Part shown: positions 33,281 through 42,528 of the stretch, piece by piece
Layout: each line of letters opens with the position of its first letter
Position numbering within the stretch: position 1 is the first letter of the stretch
Source: Allomeiothermus silvanus DSM 9946
Lineage (GTDB): Bacteria; Deinococcota; Deinococci; Deinococcales; Thermaceae
DNA length: 64,000 nucleotides
Direction of reading: 5' to 3'
Assembly (NCBI RefSeq): GCF_000092125.1
Contig: NC_014212.1
Coordinates: 2,690,279-2,754,278, forward strand
Notes under the pieces: generated by a model
Databases searched by the model: none
Told to the model about the DNA's origin: nothing
Seen by the model: only the letters and a program-made list of their open reading frames with translations
Translations under genes and position numbers: made by a program

Positions 33281-34396
33281 ATGGCGAATGTGCGGGTATT
33301 GGTGGGGACGCGGAAAGGTGCCTTCGTTTTGACTTCGGACGGCAGGCGCCAATCGTGGCAGGTCAGCGGCCCGCACTTCGCGGGTTGGGAGGTCTACCAC
33401 CTGAAAGGCTCGCCGGTAAACCCTGACCGGATCTACGCCTCGCAGTCCACCGGGTGGTTCGGGCAGAAGATCCAGCGCTCCGACGACGGGGGAAAGACCT
33501 GGCAGGCGATGGAAGGGGAATTTACCTACCAGGGCGTTCCCGGCACCCACCAGTGGTACGACGGCACCCCGCATCCTTGGGAGTTCAAGCGGATATGGCA
33601 CCTCGAGCCCTCCCTCACCGACCCCGACGTGGTCTACGCCGGGGCGGAGGACGCCGCTTTGTTCCGCTCCGATGACGGCGGGCGAACCTGGCACGAACTC
33701 GCGGGATTGCGCGGCCACGGCTCAGGCCCCCACTGGCAGCCCGGCGCGGGTGGGCTTTGCCTCCACACCATCGTGCTCCACCCCAGCGACCCTAAGCGCA
33801 TCTTCGTCGCTATCTCTGCTGCGGGCTCTTTCCGCACCGACGACGGCGGACAGACCTGGCGGCCCATCAACCGGGGGCTGAAATCCGAATACCTCCCCGA
33901 CGGGGAAGCCGAGGTAGGACACTGCGTCCACCGCATCGCCCTACACCCCAAGCGCCCCGATGTTTTGTTTATGCAAAAGCACTGGGACGTGATGCGAAGC
34001 GACGACGCAGGGGAAAACTGGTACGAGGTCAGCGGGAACCTTCCCAGCGATTTCGGCTTCGTGGTAGACGTGCACGCTCACGAACCCGACACGGTTTACG
34101 TGGTCCCCATCAAAAGCGACTCTGAGCACTACCCGCCCGAAGGGAAACTCCGGGTGTATCGCAGCCGCACCGGGGGGAACCAGTGGGAAGCGCTCACCCA
34201 GGGCCTACCCCAGCAGGATTGCTATGTAAACGTCCTGCGCGACGCGATGGCGGTAGATTCGTTAGACGAGTGCGGGGTGTACTTCGGCACCACCGGCGGA
34301 CAGGTGTACGCCTCGGCGGACGGCGGGGATAGCTGGAGGGCAATCGTGCGTGACCTCCCTCCAGTACTTTCGGTGGAGGTACAGACCTTTTCATGA
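33281..34396 (+). CDS. BNR/VPS10-repeat beta-propeller protein
   Basis: This 371-residue protein has repeated Asp-box motifs: [10 protein letters not shown] near residue 67, [11 protein letters not shown] near 130, [11 protein letters not shown] near 185, RSDDAGENW near 240, and [10 protein letters not shown] near 345. Such proteins fold as beta-propellers. They are often labelled sialidase, but the sialidase active-site set is not evident. There is no signal peptide, so it is cytosolic. AGGTAACG-type spacing precedes the ATG. Its stop overlaps the start of a MoaD-like gene, so the two are coupled. Function is unknown. Confidence 0.85.
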   Translation: MANVRVLVGTRKGAFVLTSDGRRQSWQVSGPHFAGWEVYHLKGSPVNPDRIYASQSTGWFGQKIQRSDDGGKTWQAMEGEFTYQGVPGTHQWYDGTPHPWEFKRIWHLEPSLTDPDVVYAGAEDAALFRSDDGGRTWHELAGLRGHGSGPHWQPGAGGLCLHTIVLHPSDPKRIFVAISAAGSFRTDDGGQTWRPINRGLKSEYLPDGEAEVGHCVHRIALHPKRPDVLFMQKHWDVMRSDDAGENWYEVSGNLPSDFGFVVDVHAHEPDTVYVVPIKSDSEHYPPEGKLRVYRSRTGGNQWEALTQGLPQQDCYVNVLRDAMAVDSLDECGVYFGTTGGQVYASADGGDSWRAIVRDLPPVLSVEVQTFS

Positions 34397-34689
34397 TCCG
34401 GGTGATTCTGCCGCACCACCTGCAAGTCCTGGCCGGGGTAGGTAAAGAAGTGAAGCTCGAAGTAGCGGGCCAGCCGACACTATGCTCGGTGCTGGACGCT
34501 TTGGAAGCTGCTTACCCGGTGTTGCGCGGAACCATCCGGGACTCGAGCACCAAAGAACGCCGTGACCTCCTACGGTTTTTCGTTTGCGGGGAGGATTGGT
34601 CGCACCAGTCCGCGGAGGTTCCTTTGCCCCAAGCCGTCACTACAGGGCAAGAACCGCTGATCGTCCTCGGTGCGATCGCGGGGGGTTGA
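34393..34689 (+). CDS. MoaD/ThiS-like ubiquitin-fold protein
   Basis: This 98-residue protein has the beta-grasp pattern and the family ending [10 protein letters not shown], with a C-terminal Gly-Gly that could be adenylated or made into a thiocarboxylate. [22 protein letters not shown] matches the MoaD helix region. The ATG overlaps the stop of the beta-propeller gene. MoaE and other molybdopterin synthase genes are absent here, so it may be a sulfur carrier or a protein modifier linked to the propeller protein, which is inferred. Confidence 0.82.
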   Translation: MIRVILPHHLQVLAGVGKEVKLEVAGQPTLCSVLDALEAAYPVLRGTIRDSSTKERRDLLRFFVCGEDWSHQSAEVPLPQAVTTGQEPLIVLGAIAGG

Positions 34690-34721
34690 GCCCTCAAGCG
34701 GGGGGTTCCGGGTAGCCGGTC

Positions 34722-34762
34722 GCCCGAACTGTTCGGGCTCGGTCAGCCATAAACAGGCTGAC
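34722..34762. terminator. Tandem hairpins after the MoaD-like gene
   Basis: GCCCGAAC-T-GTTCGGGC (34722-34738) and GTCAGCC...GGCTGAC (34742-34762) are perfect adjacent palindromes between convergent genes. They probably act as transcription ends, although T-runs are lacking. The rest of 34690-34853 holds nothing recognisable. Confidence 0.4.
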
Positions 34763-34853
34763 GAGTCACTGCCCCAAACCACCTCCATCTCCCCCGCGCT
34801 GTGCGCCAGGCGAGGGGTTCCGCCGAGGCTTCCACTCTTTCCCAGGGTGGGGT

Positions 34854-35828
34854 TTATTCTGCCCCCTCGCTGCTTTCGCGCAGCGAAACACACGCTTCGA
34901 GGATCGCTCGAACCGCCTCTATCACCTTCGCCCGCAATCCTATAGGCTCCAGCACCCTCACTTTTGGCCCTAAACTGAGCACCCAAGCCAAGGCATCCTC
35001 CTCCACCTCGAAGCGAATCTGCGCCTCGAGCCAGCCCTCCTCCACCGGCGCGGCCCGCAGGAGCCGCGCCCAGCGGCCCATCAGGCCAAAGCGCTCAAGC
35101 GCCTTCTGCTCGACCTGCACCCGCACGTCATAGCGGGGCAACTGCTCTTTGAGTTCGGTCTGCGACCGCTCCCAAAAGCTTTGCAGATCAAAGTCGGGGG
35201 GTCGAATCGCAGGCTCGAGGCTCAGGCGGGCCTCCTGGACGCGGGAGACCCGGTAAGTGCGGTAATCGTCACCGTTCCAGGCCACCAGATACCAGGTACT
35301 CCCCTTGGCGACCAGCCCCAGCGGGTCGAGCAGGCGTTCGCTGATTTTCCCGTCGTTGCGTCGGTAGATCGTGTGCAGCTTGCGGTTTCGCCAGAGGGCC
35401 TCGAGCAGGGTCGGCAGGTGGGGGACCGGCTCGGCGGCCCCCCTGGGTTCGATGTAGATTCGCCCCCGCACCGACTCGGCCTCGCGGCGGTATAAGGCGG
35501 GCAGGCTCGCCAGCAGCTTGATCCAGGCCCCTTCAGAAGCCCTCGAGAGCCCCAGATCCTCGAGCAGACGGTTCGGCTGCCCCACCAGCAGCGCTTGGAC
35601 CTCGCCGGGTTTGAGCCCGGTGAGGTCGGTGCGGTAATCCGCTAGGAGCCGCCAGCCGCCCCGCGAACCCCGCTCGGCGTACACCGGCACCCCGGCAGCG
35701 GTGAGGGCTTCCATGTCGCGGTGGATGGTGCGCTCGGAGACCTCGAGGCGCTCGGCGAGCTGTCTCGAGGTAACCCGCCCCCGAATCTGCAGGATCAACA
35801 GGATGGACAACAGCCGGTCGGCCCGCAT
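34854..35828 (-). CDS. HTH/WYL-domain transcriptional regulator
   Basis: This 324-residue regulator begins with an HTH_11 winged helix (RADRLLSILLILQIRGRVTS, then LAERLEVSERTIHRDMEAL). A WYL domain lies at about residues 135-220 (RLLDPLGLVAKGSTWYLVAW), with a WCX-type C-terminal domain after it. The ATG at 35828 starts just before the helix-turn-helix; an upstream extension is possible but unlikely. WYL regulators usually sense a ligand and often repress a divergent neighbour. Here that is the dehydrogenase gene at 35901, and a palindrome sits between them. Confidence 0.9.
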   Translation of the reverse strand: MRADRLLSILLILQIRGRVTSRQLAERLEVSERTIHRDMEALTAAGVPVYAERGSRGGWRLLADYRTDLTGLKPGEVQALLVGQPNRLLEDLGLSRASEGAWIKLLASLPALYRREAESVRGRIYIEPRGAAEPVPHLPTLLEALWRNRKLHTIYRRNDGKISERLLDPLGLVAKGSTWYLVAWNGDDYRTYRVSRVQEARLSLEPAIRPPDFDLQSFWERSQTELKEQLPRYDVRVQVEQKALERFGLMGRWARLLRAAPVEEGWLEAQIRFEVEEDALAWVLSLGPKVRVLEPIGLRAKVIEAVRAILEACVSLRESSEGAE

Positions 35829-35850
35829 GAGCCCATTGTGCTCCCAAATT

Positions 35851-35867
35851 ATGACAGGAGATGTCAT
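35851..35867. promoter_or_regulatory. Candidate operator between WYL regulator and SDR
   Basis: ATGACA-GGAGA-TGTCAT is a perfect palindrome with 6-bp arms in the 72-bp divergent gap. It overlaps the likely -10 region (CATATA) of the dehydrogenase gene, so it is a natural binding site for the WYL protein. Confidence 0.5.
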
Positions 35868-35900
35868 ATATGGCGGCTAGGCTCGAGTAAGGAGGTGAAC

Positions 35901-36824
35901 ATGAGTCTCGAAGGCAAGGTGGCGGTGGTGGCGGGGGCAACCCGGGGCTGCGGGCGCGGAATAGCGGTCGAGTTGGGTGCGGCGGGAACAACCGTGTACT
36001 GTACGGGGCGCAGCACCCGCGGTAATCCCTCCGACCTGAACCGTCCGGAGAGCATCGAGGAGACTGCTGAACTCGTCACGAAGGCGGGCGGGATAGGGAT
36101 CGCAGTGCGGGTGGACCACACCCAGGAAGATCAGGTCAAGGCCCTCTTCGAGCGCGTGCGGGCCGAGCAGAACGGGCGGCTCGACATCTTGGTGAACGAC
36201 GTGTGGGGTGGAGATCCTCTGGTCGAATGGGGCAAGCCCTTTTGGGAGTTGGACGTGGCCCAGGGGTGGAGGCTCCTAGAGCGCTCGGTCTACAGCCATA
36301 TCCTTACCAGCCGCTACGCCGTCCCGCTGATGGTCGAGCGCGACGCAGGGCTCATCGTCGAGGTCACCGATGGCGACGGGCTGCACTACCGGGGCAACTT
36401 CTTCTACGACCTCGTCAAGACTACCGTGATCCGGCTGGCCTACGCGATGGCGGAGGAGTTCAAGGGCAAACGCATCAACGTCAATGGCGAGCCCGACTCC
36501 ACCGCCGCCAACATCACCGCGGTGGCCCTCACCCCCGGCTTCCTGCGCTCGGAAGCGATGTTGGATCACTTCGGCGTGACCGAGGCCAACTGGCGGGATG
36601 CCATTGCCAAAGACCCCTACTACGCCGAGTCGGAGACCCCCCACTACATCGGGCGGGCAGTGGTGGCGCTGGCCTGTGACCCCAACGTCCACCAAAAAGC
36701 CGGAAAGGCCCTGGCGACCTGGCACCTCTCGAGGGAGTACGGCTTCAAGGACATTGACGGCAGGCAACCCCACTGGCAGGAGTTCTTCGACCGGATGCAA
36801 GCGCGAAAGTCAAGCGTCGAATAA
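35901..36824 (+). CDS. Short-chain dehydrogenase/reductase
   Basis: This 307-residue NAD(P)-dependent oxidoreductase has the cofactor motif VVAGATRGCGRGIA near residue 9 (TGxxxGxG variant) and ILVNDVWGGDP near 97 in place of NNAG. The usual YxxxK is replaced by a FFYDLVKTTVIR segment near 170, with Tyr and Lys kept. It is longer than the common 250 residues because of a C-terminal extension (DIDGRQPHWQEFF). GGAGGTGAAC precedes the ATG. It is probably controlled by the divergent WYL regulator. Substrate unknown. Confidence 0.88.
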   Translation: MSLEGKVAVVAGATRGCGRGIAVELGAAGTTVYCTGRSTRGNPSDLNRPESIEETAELVTKAGGIGIAVRVDHTQEDQVKALFERVRAEQNGRLDILVNDVWGGDPLVEWGKPFWELDVAQGWRLLERSVYSHILTSRYAVPLMVERDAGLIVEVTDGDGLHYRGNFFYDLVKTTVIRLAYAMAEEFKGKRINVNGEPDSTAANITAVALTPGFLRSEAMLDHFGVTEANWRDAIAKDPYYAESETPHYIGRAVVALACDPNVHQKAGKALATWHLSREYGFKDIDGRQPHWQEFFDRMQARKSSVE

Positions 36825-36931
36825 ACCGTCTAGTCCGGCAACCAAGCTTTGATCACATACTGGAGAAATCGTACTGGACGCCATTGCCGCGCTCAGGTTG
36901 GGTCAGCTTGGTATGCATCAGGTTCATCGTT

Positions 36932-36955
36932 GCGGGTGGGATCATTCCCATCCGC
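36932..36955 (+). terminator. Hairpin downstream of the SDR gene
   Basis: GCGGGTGGGA-TCAT-TCCCATCCGC pairs over ten positions with one G-T pair, about 110 bp after the dehydrogenase stop. 36825-36931 shows no gene. Confidence 0.45.
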
Positions 36956-36983
36956 GCAATGGGAGTCCGCATTAAAAAGAGAA

Positions 36984-37007
36984 ACCCGCCCCTCCCTTGG
37001 GGCGGGT
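36984..37007 (-). terminator. Rho-independent terminator of the rplK-rplA operon
   Basis: ACCCGCCCC-loop-GGGGCGGGT is followed on the minus strand by TTTCTCTTTTT. It lies 19 bp past the rplA stop and is the strongest terminator in the window. Confidence 0.88.
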
Positions 37008-37025
37008 GGTAAAGAGAAACCAGGT

Positions 37026-37715
37026 TTAGGCGTGGGGGTTTACCCGGATCGAGGGGCCCATGGTGGTGGTGATGTAGACGGTGCGCAGGAAGGTCCCCTT
37101 GGCGCTCTCGGGTTTAGCCCCCTCCACCGCCCGGATAAAAGCCCGCAAGTTCTCGGCGATCTTGTCCGGGGTGAAGCTGGCCTTGCCGATGGGAGCGTGG
37201 ACCACCCCGGTCTTGTCGTTGCGGAACTCGATCCGACCGGCTTTGATCTCGCGCACGATCTCGGCGATATTGAAGCCTACCGTCCCGGCTTTGGGGTTGG
37301 GCAGCAGGCCGCGTGGGCCGAGCACCCGGCCCAGCTTGGAACCCACCGCACCCATCACATCGGGGGTGGCGACTACGGCATCGAAGTCGGAGCGGCCCGC
37401 CAGGATCTCCGGGATGATCTCTTCCCCGGCGGCAATGTCGGCTCCGGCGTCGCGGGCCTCGATGATCTTGTCCCCCTTGGCGATGGCCAACACCCGCACG
37501 CTGCGGCCTGTGCCGTGGGGCAAAGCCACGGTAGAGCGCACATTCTGGTCGGATTTGCGGGCATCGATGCCGAGCTTGATGTGGGCCTCGACGGTCTCGT
37601 CGAAACGAGCCGACTTGATTTCAGGGATCAGCTTGGCGGCCTCCTCGATGGAGTAGACCTTGTTGGGGTCAATCTTCTCCAGCAAGGCGCGGTAGCGTTT
37701 ACCGTGCTTAGGCAT
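37026..37715 (-). CDS. rplA: 50S ribosomal protein L1
   Basis: This 229-residue protein forms the L1 stalk that helps move deacylated tRNA out of the ribosome, and in many bacteria represses the L11 operon. It starts [16 protein letters not shown]. The family segment [20 protein letters not shown] lies near residue 128, and the end [14 protein letters not shown] is typical. Length equals that of Thermus L1. Its start overlaps the rplK stop by 8 bp, and a strong terminator follows. rplJL, which often comes next in bacteria, lies about 9 kb away. Confidence 0.97.
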   Translation of the reverse strand: MPKHGKRYRALLEKIDPNKVYSIEEAAKLIPEIKSARFDETVEAHIKLGIDARKSDQNVRSTVALPHGTGRSVRVLAIAKGDKIIEARDAGADIAAGEEIIPEILAGRSDFDAVVATPDVMGAVGSKLGRVLGPRGLLPNPKAGTVGFNIAEIVREIKAGRIEFRNDKTGVVHAPIGKASFTPDKIAENLRAFIRAVEGAKPESAKGTFLRTVYITTTMGPSIRVNPHA

Positions 37716-38142
37716 GGGGCACCCCCGTCACTTCCAGGCCCATCGAGCGGGCCGAACCGGCGATCATGCGGGCCGCCGCCTCGAGGTCGGTAGCGTTCAT
37801 ATCGGGCATCTTTTGTTTGGCGATCGCCAGACACTGCTCCCAAGTGATTTTCCCAGCCTTCTCGCGACCCGCTTTCTGGCTACCTTTCTCGATCCCCGCA
37901 GCCTTGCGGATGAGGTACGAAGCAGGTGGGGTTTTCGTGACGAAGGTAAAGCTACGGTCAGAGAAGATGGTGATCTCCACCGGCACGATAGCATCGCCCA
38001 TGTTGGCCGTAGCTGCGTTGAACTGCTTGACGAACTCCATGATGTTCGCACCGTGCTGACCCAAAGCCGGGCCGACAGGCGGCGCGGGTGTAGCTTTCCC
38101 AGCTGGAAGCTGGAGTTTGACGATGGCGTTGATCTTTTTCAT
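37708..38142 (-). CDS. rplK: 50S ribosomal protein L11
   Basis: This 144-residue protein binds the GTPase-centre rRNA. The N-terminal [20 protein letters not shown] motif is near residue 10, and FVKQFNAAT follows. The C-terminal rRNA-binding domain has [19 protein letters not shown] near 85. The ATG at 38142 has GGGAGAAAA upstream. It overlaps rplA by 8 bp and lies 108 bp after nusG; a hairpin in that gap may be part of the L1 control site. Confidence 0.97.
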   Translation of the reverse strand: MKKINAIVKLQLPAGKATPAPPVGPALGQHGANIMEFVKQFNAATANMGDAIVPVEITIFSDRSFTFVTKTPPASYLIRKAAGIEKGSQKAGREKAGKITWEQCLAIAKQKMPDMNATDLEAAARMIAGSARSMGLEVTGVPHA

Positions 38143-38199
38143 TTTTTCTCCCTCTGGCTCCCTCTAAATTCGAGGTGTTATCGCCTTGGCACCTTGTGC

Positions 38200-38228
38200 T
38201 GCTGATCGGTGGTAAAACACCATCAGCA
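38200..38228 (-). promoter_or_regulatory. Hairpin in the rplK leader
   Basis: TGCTGAT.GGTG pairs with CACC.ATCAGCA around a short loop between nusG and rplK. It could be an attenuator, an mRNA-processing site or part of an L1-binding leader. There is no long U-tract. Confidence 0.35.
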
Positions 38229-38250
38229 ATTATTTGGTTAAGCGGTTGTA

Positions 38251-38808
38251 TTAGGCGCGAACGACCTGGGCGAAGTCGAGCTCCACCGGGGTCTCACGCC
38301 CAAAGATACTGACCAGCACCTTGACCTTCTGGCGTTCGAGGTTGACCTCGCCTACCACCCCGGTGAAGTCCGCAAAGGGACCGCTTACCACCCGCACCAC
38401 GTCGCCCTCCTTGAAGGAGACCTGCGGTTTGGGGGCTTCTTTCTTCCCGGCTAACCCACTGACCTCGAGGATGTGCTGCACTTCGTCGGGGGTGAGCGGA
38501 ACCGGGCGAGTAGCGGTGCCAACGAAACCGGTCACACCGGGGGTATTCCGGACTGCTTCCCAGGCCTCGTTGACCTCGGCGGGGTCATCCCCCATGTCCA
38601 TCTGCACGAAGACGTAGCCGGGGAAAAGCTTGCGGCGCACCACGTCTTTCTTGCCGCCGTCGCGGTGCTCAACCACCTCTTCGGTGGGAATCAGGACCTG
38701 GTAGATCAAATTCCCCATATTAAGGGCGGCAACCCGCTTCTCGAGGTTGGCCTTGACCTTGTCCTCGTACCCTACGTAGGTGTGGACGGCGTACCATTCG
38801 ATGCTCAT
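38251..38808 (-). CDS. nusG: Transcription antitermination factor NusG
   Basis: This 185-residue factor bridges RNA polymerase and the ribosome or Rho. The NGN domain opens [19 protein letters not shown] and contains [13 protein letters not shown] near residue 60. The KOW domain near 135 reads [20 protein letters not shown]. It lies 13 bp after secE, the usual neighbour, and is followed by rplK. Confidence 0.97.
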   Translation of the reverse strand: MSIEWYAVHTYVGYEDKVKANLEKRVAALNMGNLIYQVLIPTEEVVEHRDGGKKDVVRRKLFPGYVFVQMDMGDDPAEVNEAWEAVRNTPGVTGFVGTATRPVPLTPDEVQHILEVSGLAGKKEAPKPQVSFKEGDVVRVVSGPFADFTGVVGEVNLERQKVKVLVSIFGRETPVELDFAQVVRA

Positions 38809-38821
38809 AAGTCCGCCTACC

Positions 38822-39043
38822 TTACCTGCTGATGAAGCTGATCAGGTTTCGGAACACCAGATCGTAAAGACCCAGCACCACCATGAAAAAAACCGTCACC
38901 AGCAGGATGACCTCGGTGGACTGGACGATCTCCTGACGGGTAGGCCAGGTGACCCGGGAAAGCTCGGCCCGCGACTCGCGGAAGTAGTTCACCACGCGCT
39001 GGGGGAAGCTCCGCCGGGGGGTGAGCTCGCTCTTCTCGGCCAT
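38822..39043 (-). CDS. secE: Preprotein translocase subunit SecE
   Basis: This 73-residue single-span subunit clamps SecY in the inner membrane. The amphipathic segment [20 protein letters not shown] is the conserved SecE motif, with RVTWPT, followed by one membrane helix ([20 protein letters not shown]). Its ATG overlaps the rpmG stop by one base. Confidence 0.95.
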   Translation of the reverse strand: MAEKSELTPRRSFPQRVVNYFRESRAELSRVTWPTRQEIVQSTEVILLVTVFFMVVLGLYDLVFRNLISFISR

Positions 39044-39207
39044 TAGACTTTGACTTCCTTATGGACGGTATGCTTCTTGTCCCAGGGGCAGTATTTACGC
39101 AACTCGAGCTTACCGGTACTGTTGCGCCGGTTCTTCTCGGTGGCGTAGTTGCGACGCTTGCACTCAGTGCACTCGAGCAGAAGCTTGATGCGGACATCGC
39201 TAGCCAT
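39043..39207 (-). CDS. rpmG: 50S ribosomal protein L33
   Basis: This 54-residue zinc-ribbon ribosomal protein starts [20 protein letters not shown]. It has the pair CTEC, then one Cys in [11 protein letters not shown], so the second pair is incomplete. The start at 39207 is chosen because the upstream extension is derived from the intergenic hairpin. It lies between tuf and secE, the usual order. Confidence 0.93.
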   Translation of the reverse strand: MASDVRIKLLLECTECKRRNYATEKNRRNSTGKLELRKYCPWDKKHTVHKEVKV

Positions 39208-39237
39208 ACGTTCACCTTCTTTGGCGCGGCTGCGCCG

Positions 39238-39271
39238 TGTGCACCCAGCCGGGTTGCCGGCTGGGTGCACA
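39238..39271. terminator. Strong hairpin between tuf and rpmG
   Basis: TGTGCACCCAGCC and GGCTGGGTGCACA pair perfectly over 13 bp. A T-run (GCTTTTTATT) follows only on the plus strand, so for tuf transcripts it is more likely a partial attenuator or processing site. Confidence 0.6.
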
Positions 39272-39281
39272 GCTTTTTATT

Positions 39282-40499
39282 CTACTCCAAGATTTTGGTC
39301 ACGACGCCAGCGCCGACGGTACGTCCACCTTCACGGATCGCGAAGCGCAGACCTTCCTCCAGGGCAATGGGTTTGATCAGCTGCACGGTGAAGGTGATGT
39401 TATCCCCCGGCATCACCATCTCCACCCCCGCCGGCAGCGTCACATCCCCCGTCACGTCGGTGGTGCGGAAGTAAAACTGCGGACGGTACCCCGTGAAAAA
39501 CCCCGTGTGCCGTCCCCCTTCCTCCTTCTTCAGCACGTACACCGACGCCTCAAACTTGGTGTGCGGGGTGATGCTCCCAGGCTTCGCCAGCACCTGCCCC
39601 CGCTCCACCTCTTCCCGGCTCACCCCACGCAGCAGCAGCCCTACGTTGTCCCCCGCTATCCCCTCGTTCAGGGTCTTGCGGTGCATCTCCACCCCCGTCA
39701 CCACCGTCTTCTTGGTGTCGGTCAGGCCCACAATCTCCACTTCCTCCCCTACCTTGATCTTCCCCCGCTCGATCCTCCCCGTCGCTACCGTTCCCCGCCC
39801 GGTGATCGTGAAAACATCCTCCACCGGCATCAGGAACGGCTTATCCACATCCCGCTGCGGCGTGGGTATGTACGCGTCGATCGCATCCAGCAACTCCCAG
39901 ATCCGATCCACCCACTCGTTCTCCCCGCGCTGCGTCTTGGGATGGGCCTGCATATGTTCCAACGCCTTCAGCGCTGAACCCCGGATGATCGGCGTATCGT
40001 CCCCGGGAAATTCATACTGCGACAGCAGATCCCGCACCTCCATCTCCACCAAGTCCAACAGCTCGGCGTCGTCCACCATGTCCACCTTGTTCAGGAACAC
40101 CACGATGTACGGCACCCCTACCTGCCGTGCCAGCAATATATGTTCCCGGGTCTGCGGCATCGGTCCGTCCGCCGCCGATACCACCAATATCGCCCCGTCC
40201 ATCTGTGCCGCACCCGTGATCATGTTCTTCACATAATCCGCGTGCCCAGGACAGTCCACGTGTGAATAGTGCCGCTTCTCCGTCTCGTACTCCACGTGCG
40301 CCGTGTTGATCGTGATCCCCCGCGCCTTCTCCTCCGGCGCCTTGTCGATCTGGTCGTACGCCTGTACCTCGATGCTGGGGTTCGCCGCCGCCGCTACAAA
40401 CGTGATCGCCGCCGTTAGCGTGGTCTTCCCGTGGTCCACGTGACCAATCGTCCCTACGTTCACGTGTGGCTTCGTCCTCTCAAATACGCCCTTCGCCAT
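39282..40499 (-). CDS. tuf: Elongation factor Tu
   Basis: This 405-residue GTPase brings aminoacyl-tRNA to the ribosome. The G1 motif GHVDHGKT is near residue 18, G3 DCPGHADY near 81, G4 NKVDMVDD near 136, and SALKALE near 174 is G5. It starts [20 protein letters not shown] after GAGGAAATC. Four tRNA genes lie upstream on the same strand, as in the classical tufB operon, and rpmG-secE-nusG follow. Length and sequence closely match Thermus EF-Tu. Confidence 0.98.
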   Translation of the reverse strand: MAKGVFERTKPHVNVGTIGHVDHGKTTLTAAITFVAAAANPSIEVQAYDQIDKAPEEKARGITINTAHVEYETEKRHYSHVDCPGHADYVKNMITGAAQMDGAILVVSAADGPMPQTREHILLARQVGVPYIVVFLNKVDMVDDAELLDLVEMEVRDLLSQYEFPGDDTPIIRGSALKALEHMQAHPKTQRGENEWVDRIWELLDAIDAYIPTPQRDVDKPFLMPVEDVFTITGRGTVATGRIERGKIKVGEEVEIVGLTDTKKTVVTGVEMHRKTLNEGIAGDNVGLLLRGVSREEVERGQVLAKPGSITPHTKFEASVYVLKKEEGGRHTGFFTGYRPQFYFRTTDVTGDVTLPAGVEMVMPGDNITFTVQLIKPIALEEGLRFAIREGGRTVGAGVVTKILE

Positions 40500-40685
40500 G
40501 ATTTCCTCCTGTTTGGCTACCGCTCGCTCCAGCTACGCGCCGCCCGCAGCGGTGGGCGGGCGGCGCTTAGACAATCCCCATGTTGAGACTTGACCAACTT
40601 GTTGTTCTCTCCCAGGGGCTTACGGCTGCCCTCAACGCCGCTCAACATGGGGCCCCTAATTGCTACGGCTCGAGAGAGAACTTTC

Positions 40686-40761
40686 TGGAGCTCGAGGCCG
40701 GGATTGAACCGGCGACCTCACCCTTACCAAGGGTGTGCTCTACCAGCTGAGCTACTCGAGC
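40686..40761 (-). tRNA. tRNA-Thr (GGT)
   Basis: On the minus strand the acceptor stem is GCTCGAG/CTCGAGC, with encoded CCA. The anticodon loop is TTGGTAA, so the anticodon is GGT. GGTTCAATC gives the T-loop. It is the last tRNA before tuf. Confidence 0.95.
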
Positions 40762-40763
40762 AC

Positions 40764-40839
40764 TGGAGCGGGAAATGGGACTCGAACCCACGACCCTCTG
40801 CTTGGGAAGCAGATGCTCTACCAACTGAGCTATTCCCGC
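40764..40839 (-). tRNA. tRNA-Gly (CCC)
   Basis: The acceptor stem is GCGGGAA/TTCCCGC, then T and encoded CCA. The anticodon stem-loop is TCTGC-TTCCCAA-GCAGA, so the anticodon is CCC. The equivalent E. coli gene glyT has TCC. Two bases separate it from tRNA-Thr(GGT). Confidence 0.93.
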
Positions 40840-40938
40840 ACATGGCGCTTTGCGCCGCTTGTAGCTGATAGTTAGCTTGTTGCCAAAGCCGTATCTGGCA
40901 CTTCGCTATTTCGCCTATCAGCGCGCCCGAAAGGCGCT

Positions 40939-41024
40939 TGGTGGGCAGGGATGGATTCGAACCATCGAAGGCTTCCGCCAACGGTTTTACAGACCGTCCC
41001 CTTTGGCCGCTCGGGCACCTGCCC
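40939..41024 (-). tRNA. tRNA-Tyr (GTA)
   Basis: This is an 86-nt class II tRNA with acceptor GGGCAGG/CCTGCCC, encoded CCA and an extra arm around GGCGGAAGCC. The anticodon loop CTGTAAA gives GTA. Confidence 0.95.
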
Positions 41025-41092
41025 AAACACTGTCAAAGCGCCCATCGTGCAATCCCAGTATAGGTGATCGCGCAACAACCTCTGAAGCTTTG

Positions 41093-42331
<1,239 letters not shown>

Positions 42332-42516
42332 CTGGGGAACCTCCTTTCCTGGTCGGTTCCCCTCTTTTTATCCCAGCTTAGAGTCTCACATGTGTTTGTC
42401 CGGGTTCAGGAGAATTAGCGCCAAGACAGGAGAAAAGCTCTGGTCTAGAGTTGGCCTTCAGGCTGTGGGCACTGCTCGAGGTGTACATTGCAGCATTTTC
42501 GCCGCAACGAATCCGG

Positions 42517-42522
42517 TAGATT
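42517..42522 (+). promoter_or_regulatory. -10 box for a probable leaderless RNase transcript
   Basis: TAGATT ends six bases before the ATG at 42529 and no Shine-Dalgarno sequence is present, which fits leaderless expression. Confidence 0.45.
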
Positions 42523-42528
42523 ACACCT

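Noticed and set aside
33281-34396. Calling the Asp-box protein a sialidase
   Set aside because: Asp boxes alone do not show sialidase activity. The catalytic Arg triad and Tyr are not evident, and there is no signal peptide.
27199-40499. Idea that ISB insertion caused the separation of rplJL from rplKA
   Set aside because: The gap holds many ordinary genes, and as far as I recall the two blocks are also apart in Thermus. The IS lies only at the rplJL promoter.
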